From Rotaria sordida (taxonomy: Eukaryota; Rotifera; Eurotatoria; Philodinida; Philodinidae), in contig CAJNOL010000053.1 in the NCBI GenBank assembly GCA_905250125.1, forward strand, positions 62,749 through 126,748: 64,000 bases of DNA. The letters run 5' to 3'. This document shows, piece by piece, positions 1 through 11,800 of the stretch; within the stretch, counting starts at the first letter, position 1; the number at the start of each line of letters is the position of its first letter. The position numbers and the translations under genes were made by a program. The notes under the pieces are model-generated. The model saw only the letters and a list, made by a program, of their open reading frames with translations, did no database searches and was not told the origin of the DNA.

Positions 1-783
1 AGGATTTGCTTCTTTATCTATTATAAATATTAATGAAGGAATATATATATATGTATTTCATAATTTGGCGGCATATGTTTCATATACTATTCAACACAAT
101 AATAATTCTAAGAGTAGAAAAAAAAATATTTTCTTCAAACATAACACTCAATTTCATCGAACTTTCGTTTATTTGTCCGTTATATGCGTTCGAATAAATA
201 TAATTAATAAGGATTAAAATCTTTTTTTTTTTGTTTCTACAGAATTTTTCTCATGAAAAATTTATATTGCGACGTTAGATTGCCTATTAAGGTACCATAT
301 AGAAAAATATATAGTTTTAATGAAATGAAAATGAATGCACTAAAAAATAATTTATCTATCTATGAGATGAAAAACTACCGCAATTAGACGCTAGAACATG
401 TGTTAAATCGTCACATTTCTATTTTATCATATTACTAAATTCGAATAATGTTTTCTATTTATTTATTCACGCAAACTGACATTCAATTATCAATGTGAAA
501 ACATCATAAATTATTTCTACCGTCACTTTATTTACGTTTAATCGATTTCCGCACTTGTTTCTTCTTATTGAAAGTTCTCTAGATGATGTTGATGTCTGTT
601 TTTTTTTTCTTGCTCTTTTTATAGTATCAATATATTACAAACTATTTATATATGTGTAAAAATATGTGTTAAGGGTACGACAACCTGTAATATTTATGCA
701 TTAAGAATTACTTATAATAGTTATGATAAAAATAAAAAATATATAAATATTATATTATTCTATTTATTTATTTTATTTTTAAG
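1..783. other. Intron or upstream non-coding sequence of the NADPH oxidase gene
   Basis: This stretch precedes the terminal NADPH oxidase exon, whose 5' end is a 3' splice site, so at least the part next to 783 is intron. A T-rich tract followed by AG near 240 looks like an acceptor, but the sequence after it reaches stops quickly and resembles no NADPH oxidase segment. I see no supportable coding exon here; upstream exons probably lie beyond the left edge. Confidence 0.5.
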
Positions 784-915
784 GTATTTACTGAATTATT
801 ATGTCAAAAAAAAGGCAAAATATCTGTATTTTATTGTGGACCACCATCATTATCAGCTGAACTAACAAAAAAATGTCGTCAATATGGATTTGCTTATAAA
901 AAGGAATTATTTTAA
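784..915 (+). CDS. NADPH oxidase (NOX5-like), C-terminal exon only
   Basis: After a T-rich acceptor ending AAG at 781-783, the reading frame encodes the extreme C-terminus of a NOX-family flavocytochrome and stops at 913-915. It contains VFYCGPPSLS, the last NADPH-binding motif of the ferredoxin-reductase-like domain, and then CRQYGF before the C-terminus. The spacing from CGPP to the end and the QYGF block are closest to NOX5, less so to NOX1-4 or DUOX. NOX enzymes pass electrons from NADPH across a membrane to oxygen to make superoxide. The protein ends in ELF where most family members end in ENF; the terminal Phe is kept. The dehydrogenase body, haem-binding helices and any EF-hands are off the window, so subfamily assignment is tentative. 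Confidence 0.8.
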   Translation, partial: VFTELLCQKKGKISVFYCGPPSLSAELTKKCRQYGFAYKKELF

Positions 916-2583
916 TTATTACAACAAACAAAAAAAGAATTTCTTTTTTTTTTTTTTGCTCATTTTTAAAAAATATCTTCTATTCAATTGGGGATATCTT
1001 TACTTTGTATAGATATTTGAATGACAAGAAATTTATTTCCATTAATGTGTTTTTTTTCTCTACGTAAAAAGAAAAAGTAATAAACGTATAAATCACATTT
1101 ATCAAAAATGATCTAGTTAACAAGTGATAAAAGTAATGTGACAACTACCAGTTGTCAACAAATGCATGTAGGTGTTTCTTACTAGCTTTCATTTCACATA
1201 TCAAAAGCATAATCACCTGCAAGATTTGATGTGCATGACATAAGTCCGACGTAATTGACTTCATTTTAAATCTATTTTCAATTTCTATTATTTTGCAGAT
1301 AACATTCCAAAAGTTCACTACGTGTTTTTTTCTTTTTTCTTTTAATAAACGAGAACTTTTCTATATGATCATGTGTTTCTATGAAAATTTTGTACACATT
1401 ATTGGCTAAAATGGTAAATATACACATGAATTTGATATTTAATTCTATGAATAGATATGTTGTTTTTTTGATCTTATTCAATATTTTACGTCATCATATG
1501 ATATAGAACAAAAAAAAAACAAATGAAAGAAAAAAAAAATAAGAATTTTAACAAAAAAAAAGACGGAAAGAGTAAAAGAGAGAGAGAGACAGAAAAAGAT
1601 AGAAAAAAAGAAAAAGAGAAAACATTTATGGTTTAATTGGTTGAATTAGACAGGCATTTTCTTGCTCAGAAGATTCAGTGTTTCTCGTTGTTGAATATAG
1701 AAATTCATTTATTTCTATTCTTACACATCACATCATACACTTAACAATATATTACAGACAAACCAGTTATTGCACACAGGTATGACAGATAGTCCTTTAT
1801 TTGTGCAACAAGTTATAAGTTTTGAATAATGTTCTTGAATAAGAAGATTTCCTTTTGTATTTTCTTAATTTATTAATAAGCATTCACATTTTTTTTTTGT
1901 TAAATAGAATATAATTATTTCTGAATAATTTCATGTTTTTTTCACGTGTTATGACAATAAAGAAAAAAAAAACAAAAGAAAATCTATTAACTTCGATGAT
2001 ATAAATATCCTGATTCATTACATAAACAAGAAGTACTCTATGTCAACTTGAAAAATAAAAAACTTCATATATATTCTTCCCTTTTGACATACTTCAGTTG
2101 AATGATACTTAAAAAGCAAAAGTTGTTAATTGACTGATCAACATTTATGCTAATAATAGATTTTCTTTTCTTTTAGCCATTTATGACTAACTGAATATAA
2201 AATTTGTTTAGAGGTGTGTGTGTGTTTATCTTGATTTCAAAGTATTACTAATAAATAGAAGTGTCGCCTACGCATGTTTAGTCACTCAAAATCAATAAAA
2301 AAGAAAATGCCGTTGTACTCGTTAAAGTGTATACTTTTTACGTTTTTGAAAAAAAACAAAAAGACAGCCAATCTGAAGAAGATGACATCTGCAAACTTGT
2401 TTTTTTACAAAAAAAAAAAAATCATTTTTTTTCTTCTTCATCATAAAAAGTGTACACTGTAACATGTCGAAATATGCTTTTGTCTGACTAGATGTATATA
2501 TAATTTTTTTATTATTATTATTATTATTTGATATTTATATTAATACAAAAACAAAACTATCAATCATATATATTGTTTTTAGA
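916..2583. other. Intergenic region between the NADPH oxidase gene and the small secreted protein gene
   Basis: AT-rich sequence without a credible reading frame. An AATAAA near 1079-1084 could be the poly(A) signal of the oxidase gene. A purine-rich tract of GA and AGAGAG repeats lies around 1500-1625. A T-rich 3' splice site (AG at 2581-2582) ends the region, one base before the next start codon, so part of it may be a 5' UTR intron. Confidence 0.5.
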
Positions 2584-3039
2584 ATGTTGATGTGTTCATC
2601 ATACGTTATTGTTTTATTGAGCATAGTTGGTTTTGTTTTAACTAATCCTGTTAGAAATACATTTTTAAATGAAAAACCTGAAAATCTATCATTAACTCAA
2701 GCTTTTAATAAAGCTGAAAAAGCAGTCAAGCGTTATTCGTATTTAATTAATTCTGATACTGATCATCTTGTTCATGGTATATTACATATTTTAATGAAAA
2801 ATCCAACATTATTTACATTAATTCCACGTCATGCAGTAGATATAATATTTGACAATATTGCCGAAAAATTAGGTTATGATGATGTTGAAACTATAACAAC
2901 ACCTATTTTACTTAGTATTGAACAAAATTATCAAAAAAAAGGTGGACAAACAACACCAATTGAATTAACCGATGAAACAAAAGAAAAAATTGAAGAAGCA
3001 TTGGACAATTTTTTAGATGGAGAATTTCAGCGTCATTAG
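2584..3039 (+). CDS. Small secreted protein, function unknown (151 aa)
   Basis: A single open exon starts with ATG one base after a T-rich AG acceptor and ends with TAG. Residues 1-20 form a typical signal peptide (hydrophobic core YVIVLLSIVGFVLT), leaving a mature chain of about 130 residues. The mature part looks largely helical and is acidic toward the end (ETKEKIEEALDNFLDG). The signal peptide contains the only cysteine, so no disulfide fold is expected. I recognise no family. An AATAAA lies at 3073-3078. The gene converges on the hemicentin gene; their stop codons are about 210 bp apart. The codon use matches its neighbours and the frame is clean, so I take it as a real gene, but without homology this is not proven. 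Confidence 0.6.
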   Translation: MLMCSSYVIVLLSIVGFVLTNPVRNTFLNEKPENLSLTQAFNKAEKAVKRYSYLINSDTDHLVHGILHILMKNPTLFTLIPRHAVDIIFDNIAEKLGYDDVETITTPILLSIEQNYQKKGGQTTPIELTDETKEKIEEALDNFLDGEFQRH

Positions 3040-3072
3040 TAGTGAACGAAAAAAAAAAAAAAAACATAATAG

Positions 3073-3078
3073 AATAAA
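3073..3078 (+). terminator. Poly(A) signal of the small secreted protein gene
   Basis: AATAAA lies 34 bp after the stop codon at 3037-3039, a normal spacing for cleavage and polyadenylation. Confidence 0.5.
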
Positions 3079-3195
3079 ATATTGTCTATTTGTGTGCGCG
3101 CATATGTCAATTTGTTAACTAGAAAAAAAAGAGTAAAAGAAAACACAAAAAAAAAAAGAAGCTTATACACAAGAATATCTAATTTTTGTCCTGTA

Positions 3196-3201
3196 TTTAT
3201 T
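3196..3201 (-). terminator. Poly(A) signal of the hemicentin gene
   Basis: AATAAA on the minus strand, about 50 bp past the hemicentin stop codon (3251-3253). With the opposing signal at 3073-3078 it marks a convergent gene pair. Confidence 0.5.
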
Positions 3202-3250
3202 GCGTTCTTCTAATAATAATAATAATTGTTGGAATAAAAAAATTTTTCTT

Positions 3251-5821
3251 TTAAAAATGAAATGGTGAAATATTAATTCGCATAATAAATATTGTATGTA
3301 AACGACGACGATGATGATGATGATGATGAGATAAATATTTATCATTAAATTCATTATTATATAAATTTATTTCAAATTCATATTCATTTGATTCAATTAA
3401 TGTTTGATTTGTTTTTAGATTATTACCATCAAGTATAAAAGGAAAAGATACATTCATTGTATTTCTATTAATTATTATTATTGAACTTTTATTTTGATAA
3501 GTTATAGGTAAATAAAATAATGTTCGATTTGATAATGTTAATCGTGATATAGCAATAAATCTATGACGAATATAAATAGCTTGACGAGGACGACATGATG
3601 ATGAACGTTGATAACATTTTAATAAACAATCACTTTCATTTTGATGAATATAACCAATTGGACATGGAATATCTATACATTCATAAGCACCTTGAGTATT
3701 AAAACATATACGATCTTGACCACAATCAATTTGAAATTGACGACATTCATCAATATCTAATAATTATTGTTTTAAAAAAGAAAATATTCATAAAAATAAG
3801 AATATTTAAATACAAACCTTGACATTGTCCTAAATTATTTATTTTAAATCCAATTGGACAATAACATCGATAAGATCCTATTTGATTTTCACACATATAT
3901 TGACAAATATTTGTATTTTCAATACATTCATCAATATCTACATATATAAAAACAATAAAATCAATAAATTTCAAATGTATTATCTTCATAGATTACATTA
4001 TATTTGAAAGTTTAACATAAATAAAATAGCTATGCAATTTTTTTTAACTATTGGACAAAGGAGAAAAGCACGCACAGGAATGCCTTTCGACCCTTTTTGA
4101 TTTTCAAAGTTCAAACTAATTCAGTCATCTCTATAGAATGAAAGGTCATAAGTTCCTGATTATTTTGACTCGGTCATAACTGTAAACAAGCTCGGTCTTC
4201 TTGACATAATAAATTGCGTAGTTAGTTATTGATACTAATCAACAATGCGGATATTTATTTGACAGAAAATAAGTAAAGGTAAAGAGTTATTCAAAATTAA
4301 TTTTTACAGCACTTTGTTTACGCTATATTTTTATAAAAGAATCATTCATTTAAAACAATGTTTTGAATCTACTAGACCATATACAAATCTTTTAATGTTT
4401 ATGTATTGAGTCTAAAATAGTTATATGCATTCCATTTGTCATTCAATTATTGTATTAATGAAACTTCCTTCTGACGTCATATTTGATAGAGCTTTTCAAA
4501 CATTACTACTTTTTATAGTCTACAACAATTGACTACATAATAAAATTTCTAGTCCACTATTACCGGGATCCAATTTATAACTTTTCGACTGATATTCGAT
4601 GGTTTTTAAATAGAATATTACTCATTTTACTTCAAAAAAAATGTTATATTTGAAATTAGTATAAATAAGTTCATTGACCTGTATATTTGTTTTTCTAATC
4701 AAACTTCCACTCGTAAACTTCTCCAGGCATAGCTGAAAAAATTAATTAACTCAAGATAACTGTTTTATATTGTTTAGTCATCTGTAATGTTTTTTTATCC
4801 TCAAAAGACATTTTACAGATTTTGAACTTGTTTTTCGCTGTCGCAATGACTTTTTGAGTAAATTAATTTTTTCAGCCATGTCTGGGGAAGTTCACTCGTA
4901 AAAACTTGATCATAAAAACAAATATACAGGTCAATGGACTTATTTGTACTAATTTCAAATATAACATTTTTTTCAAGTAAAATGATTAATATTCTATTTG
5001 AAAACCATCAGAAATCGGTTGAAAAAGTTAAAAATCGAGCCTCAGGACTAATGGACTAGGAATTTTATTATATAATTCATTGTGTTAGATTGTAAAAAGC
5101 GGTAATCTTTGAAAAAGCTTTATCAATTACGAAGCGAGCAGGAAGTTTCATTAACATAATAATTGAACGACAAATGGGATGCATATAACTATTTCAAACT
5201 CAATACATAAACAATAGAAGATTTATATATGGTCTAGTAGATTCAAAACATTATTTCAAATGAATGATTCTTTTATGAAAATGTAGCGTAAACAAAATGT
5301 TGTAAAAATAAATTTTGAATAGTTCTTTACCTTTACTTATTTTCTATCAAATGAATATCCGCATTGTTGATTAGTATCAATAACTAACTACGCAATTTAT
5401 TATGTCAAGAAGACCGAGCTTGTTTACAGCTATGATCGAATCATAATAATCATGAATTCATAATCTTTCATTCTATAGAGATGGTTGAATTAGTTTGTAC
5501 TCTGAGAATCAAAAAGAATCGAAATAAACTCTTGTGTGCTCCCAGTTCTTTAACTCAATAATTCTAGAATAACAAAAACCTTCTATTAATATATTTTTTT
5601 TCTTAGGCGTTTTCTTTTATGTATTTTAATTGCAATGATATTAAATATATGTTAAAAATTTGTATCTTAATATCCATAAGATTTTAACTAGGATAGCATA
5701 GATTTATTTTTGAAATAAGAAATAATATATAGTAGAAGCTCATAAATACCTTCACATAATCCAGATTCAAAATTTCTTCGATATCCTTTTTCACATTCAT
5801 CAGATTGACAGTTATTGCACT
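3251..5821 (-). other. HMCN: Hemicentin EGF modules and fibulin-type C-terminal module
   Basis: Exon 5821-5750 encodes a short, atypical Cys-rich unit ([15 protein letters not shown]). Exon about 3939-3820 encodes a calcium-binding EGF starting [13 protein letters not shown] with an aromatic-containing RCYC hinge. The last exon (about 3761-3251) encodes another DIDEC EGF and then the fibulin-type module ending [12 protein letters not shown], comparable with the VSPYPF-like end of fibulins. Vertebrate hemicentins have more EGF modules. A run of six His codons (about 3309-3328) followed by three Arg codons sits just before the end. The intron between the first two exons is largely a 1.5-kb palindrome. 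Confidence 0.85.
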
Positions 5822-8800
5822 CTATAAAAGAAAAATATGTTGTCAATATTTCTCAATCAAATGTTTAATACCATGACAAAATTTGTCTTTACGTTCGAAA
5901 CCATTGGGACATGTCGAACTTTCATTGAATTCTAATATTGATTCAATAGACCATTCAAGTTTTTCTTCATCTTCATTATAAATTGGTACTAATATTTTAA
6001 ATGAAAATATTATTAATTAATAAATTTAATAAACAAGTTGTCTTACATGTATACAATTTTTTGAGATGATATACAGGAGCATGAATAATTTTAAAATATT
6101 CTTTGTTTGGTTTACATTGAATTGTTTGAGTATAGTTAAAGAATAATTTTTGTTTTCCAATTAGAAAACCACTTGCAAATGTACGAAAATGACCTAAATA
6201 AAAACAAAATTCATAAATATTTTGTTTTTCAATTATTCTTATTAGAAATTAGTATTTAAATATATAATAAACTAATCATTTTTTTTTTTATCATAAATTA
6301 TAATAACATAAAGTAACTTATTTTATTTCTTTTGTATAACTTCTATTGAATCAAATATAATTACATGAAAACTATAGAAAAATTTATATTACGTTAATTT
6401 TCTTCAATATTTTCAGATTCATTTTCATCTTCTATTTTAATGAATCATCCTTTTTTTTTTAATCTATCTCTTAATAATAATTTTTTTCATATATATTTAA
6501 GCAAGATTGTATTATTACTCGTATGTTTCTTTTTGTCACAAACTTAGAAGTAATATATTAATATTGAAGCATGGTCAATTTTAATAGAATAAATTATTAA
6601 TGCAAAACAAAAAAACAAGAAGAAATGACTAGTCTAGTGTCAAAAATCATTAGAATGTCCATTAATATAAGAAAATCAAAAATTTTAATGTAAAACCTAG
6701 AAAACAAATCTAATGCATCAACTTGAAAGTTGTTTACAGTCACAATAATCTGTCTGAATTTGTAATAAATCAGAAAACTTCAATAAGCATCAAACAAGAT
6801 ATTTTTAAATGCTTTTCAATTATAGTAGAAGATATAAAGAATTGAACATCATTTAAATTGTATAGTTGATATACTTTGTTAAATGTTTTCCTTAGAGAAC
6901 AAAAAAATGCATTTTAACTTTAGACATATGAAAGATAAATGATGTTTGCTGTTAATATATATCATTCAAAATCAAAAAATGACTTTTATGACAAGCATAT
7001 GTCAATGAAAATCATTGAATTAGTTTTTCTGATTAGATCAGAACGTTCTGTTCTAAGTCATCATGATGATAATCAATAGAGACTGGAGCCTTTCTAAATC
7101 AAATATACAACAATAAATATCAGATTGCATTTGTTTTTTTTTTGCTATATTAATATTAAATCGGATATATATATAGAATAGATAACAAAATTATTCCACA
7201 ACATTGATTCTTAGTTTTTTGTTCCGCTGCTATAAGCATGAGAAAGGATCGAAATAGAGAAAGTATTTTCGAACAAAAATAAAAGTTATTATTATTAGAT
7301 TTCCAAAGATAAGAATTTCAGAAAACCAAGATTCGAGTTTTTCAACACTTAGAACATGTAAATATAATTTTGTTTAGACTGCATAGAACGATAGAGTACA
7401 CCATTCTCTAAAAAATGAGATACCTTCGAGTTCTCTGAGACGTTTTTTTTGGCTGAGATACAGCAGTTTGATTGATTAAGATTGCTATATTTCAGCTAGA
7501 AAACGTCACAGAGTACTTGAAGGCGTCTCATTTTATACATAATTATTTATTCTATCGTTTTATATGGTCTAAATAAAACTATATTTAAATATTCTAGGTG
7601 TTAAAAAGATTAGTCTTTTAATTTTCTGAACGCTATTTAAAACTTTTTCTAGCGCTTACAGGTAACGGGAAAATAAACTTTGTTAAATAATTTTTGGTAT
7701 CTACTATTTATATGATTTCTATATATTTACATTTAGTGATAACAAAGTTAATACTTGAAAATTTCTTCAAAGTGTTAGTATATAATAAAATTAAAAATCC
7801 TATTTGATAATATCAACAGTAAATTGAAATAATACGACTTGTTATTGAACATCGTAAAAACTTTGTTAAATAATAAGACATGAATGTATTCAAAAATTTT
7901 AGAATTTCTTTTTTAAACATTCATAATCATCAAAGAGAGAAGCTTTTTGTTAAGTAATCTATTATTCTAAATGAAAGAACAAGTAACAAATAGATTCCGT
8001 GCTTCTCATAAAAAGAAAAAAAAAAACAACTTTGAAAAACATCCGATTGTCCTTCACATAGGAAAATTAGGAATCTTTTCAGATCTAAGCATACAATTAA
8101 TATGTTAGTTAGACTTTATTTATTGTATTTTTTTGTAAAACAAAATGGTTTTTTTTTGCTTCTATCAGAAGATCAAGCATAAAATGCATCAAAGAGAATA
8201 GCTTTTATCATCTCATTAAATGAATGCATTTCATATATTATGTAGTTTTGATTATCTGCTTATAAATTAATAAACTTTGTAAAATCCATTCTTAGAAGAT
8301 ATACAAACAAAAAAGAAATTATTATTAATAGAAAATTTTGACAACAAATCTAGATTAACCGAGAATATAAATATTGCTATTTTTGACCTATTTCATTATC
8401 GAATAGATTCATTCATCTTAGTTTTTTTTCTATTAGACATCAAGTGAATTATTTATAATATTGAACAAAGAAAATAATAATAAGATTCATAATGAAACAA
8501 ATAATATTTCATATAGACTTGTGTGTTCTTCGAAAAAACAACAAGATTAATTCAAACTTCATTATATCATATTATCAATTTGTAAATAAACTAAGATGAA
8601 TCGTATCTCATATTAAATTAGATTTATTATAAATCTATATTAAAAATCGAGATTTTGTACTAGATGAAAATCTTTCTGATTTTGTTAGTATCATCTAATG
8701 AGAAAAAAAATTTAATTCAATTTAAGTCAAAATTTATATTGTCAACAGACTGTTATAGGATAATTAAGTGTTATTTTAATATATACAGATCAGGAAATTA

Positions 8801-11800
8801 TAATTGAAATCCAAAAAGAAAAGAATAGTTTGAAAAACTCATTACGAATCAATATCAATGAAATTATATATTAATTTAATTGATAGAAAATTGATATATA
8901 TATATTGTTTTTGATTTTTCATAAAGAGAAAATATATCTGTGTAAGCATCTACTAACAACAATAGCAGCAACAACAACATAGAACATAAAAACGAGAAGA
9001 AAATAACGTACAAGAAAATTGTTTTAACAATTTTCTTTAAATAATCTTGGTCGTTTATTTGACCATATAGGAACAAATTGAAAACGTAAACGAAAATGAT
9101 GATTTTTTGTATGAGAAAATTCTTTCATACTCAAATTTTGTCGTTGCTGTTGTAATTCTTGTTGATTTATTAAATCATTTGAAATTGATAAATTATCACC
9201 TGATAATGGTTCATGTATTGATGAATCTGTATTTTTTACTAATATTTGATGTGATGGTCGTTGATATGATTCATTTTTACATAATAATTTTGAATTAAAA
9301 TGACACCAACATGGAAAATATTTTTTTATTAAATTTGGTAAATGTGTTAATAATAAACTATCACCAAAACGTCCAAATAAAAATAAAAATCGACATATTG
9401 TTAATATTAATTCATTATGTTCAAATAGTATATTATTTGATAAATTATCTTTAATAATATATTCATAAAATTGTTTTAAATGAAATAACATTTGAATAAT
9501 ATGTTGTGGAAATGTACATAAAACATATTTAAGAAGAAATAATAATAATAAACGATAACATAAATGACAAGATGAACGTTGTCGTTTTAATTTAATTAAT
9601 GTTGTTTGTAAAAATAAATCATTTGTTGAATTTTGTCTTATATCCATTTGTTGTTCTTGAGAAAAATCTTGTTGTGAATGATTACATTTATTTAAATTAA
9701 AATTTCGATTTGTTTGACCTGGATAAGATGCACGTAAACGTGAATGATAATCATTTATCATTGGAATATTTTCATAAGATATTGTTGAATATTTTCTTTT
9801 ATCATCTAATCGTGTTAATGATGGAAGTGTACTTGATCCTCGATGAGCACCAAAGAATTGTGTATGTAAACTTGTATATGGATCGGTATCTTGAAATATA
9901 TTTCGATTTTGTTGTAAAAATTTTGTATAACATTTAGTACATGTACTTTTTTCAACTGTTGAACGTATATTATTTGTTAGCTGCTGTTGTTGAAGTTGAC
10001 TATCAAATAATATATCATGTTCTATTAAAATATTATTTTTATATAGATTAATAATACAACAAACAATAATAAATATGAAAATAATAAAATCAATTAATGG
10101 TAATAATATCATATTCAATGTAATTAATGGGAGTAATTTTATTGTTTGTGAATGTTTTGGTGTATAAAATATATAATTATAACCAAATATAAGAGCTAAT
10201 GAACCACTTAAAATTAAAGCAACATTTGTATGTTTTGTAATTAAAAGATTTTTTCCATTATATGCATTTAATGTATATTTATTTTTAATTAAACGATAAT
10301 AACGAATAAAATATTGTAAAATACTTATTGATATAATAAATAAATGAAATGTACTGAAATTAATTAATATTTGTTGTACAAGTGTTAATGGTAAAGAATA
10401 AAATGTTATAGATGAATAATGTAAAAGATTTGGATGATAGTGTTTTATAATTAAAATTATAAAATAGACAAGTGAAAGACAAACATTAGAAAATGAATAT
10501 GCACGTATCCAATTACGATGCAAACAATTATAGAGTACAGATTTTGATGGAAAAATAATTGAACGATGTTGTTGAGATTGTTGTTGAGACTGTTGTTGTT
10601 GTTGTTGTGGATCACTATGAGAAATGAATAGAGGGAAATTATTGGAAATGGTTTGTTTTTTTGGAAAAAATATATATATATATATATTTATATCCTACTT
10701 AGTATTAAATAAAGGTTGTTTTGATAATTTTTTTTGATATGTTAATATAAATATAATTAAATTTTCCATAAGAATAAAATAAAGTAAACAAATTTCAATC
10801 ATTTGTAAATAAGAAAATCTTTTACGTTGTTGTTGTGGACGTAAAATTCGTTGATGTGATGTTCCAAATTGAGAATATAAAAATTTTTGTTGAAATTGTT
10901 GAAACCATAGAGATCCATTTAATAATTTTATTGTTGTATCGTTATTATTTATTGTTAGATTCATTTTCTTTTTCTTTTTCTTTTTTGTAAATCACTTATT
11001 AAAGTCGAAGATTATTTTTAAAGTTTTCTTTCTTTTCTTTTTTGATGTTAAATAAAATTAAGAAAAACGTATTTGTAACATACGTAACTCAGAAAAAAAA
11101 AACAAGAATTATATTTTAATCTAGAGAATGTATAAGGAAAAAAAATTAGATGAGATTATTGAAGATATAAAAAAAGAAATGAGTTTTTTTTTTATTATTA
11201 TTAAGTTTTCTTATTTTATTTTCAAACGACAAAAAAAAAAGAAACCGAATTATATACGAATGTTTATAATTATGTAGTTAATTTCTTCCAGTGTATTTAT
11301 CAATATATATTATTCACAGTTTACTAATTCTTTTCTTCTTTTTTCTTTTACGGTCTTTAAATTTACTCATCAACACTATGTTTATCCATTACGATCATTA
11401 AAAAAGAACGCGATATGTCGTTGAAAAGACAAAAGACAACAAAAATTCCCTGAAGACAAATGAATGAGAGGATGTGTATGTTCAAGTCAAAAAACAAAAA
11501 GAAAGAAAATTCATCTGTGATGTGATCGAGCTAAGGAAGAAAAACTATATATATATAGGACAAATGCGAATAATTGCACGGATGGTGTTGTTGACAAGGC
11601 GTTAATTTGAATAAAGATATGCATCTTTATGTAAGTAAGTAAGAAAAAACCAGAAGCAAAAAGAAAAAAAGAAAGAAAATCGACATGAAAGCAAATGAAA
11701 GTGACGAGATGACAGATGTGTATTGACATCAGACGTTTCCTCTATTTATCAGTCTTTTTCCTTTCCGTGACCTTTAAAAAAGAAAAAAAATAACTTCAAA

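Noticed and set aside
2..205. Open frame at the left edge that could be an upstream NADPH oxidase exon
   Set aside because: Its translation resembles no part of the oxidase dehydrogenase domain and has the composition of random AT-rich DNA.
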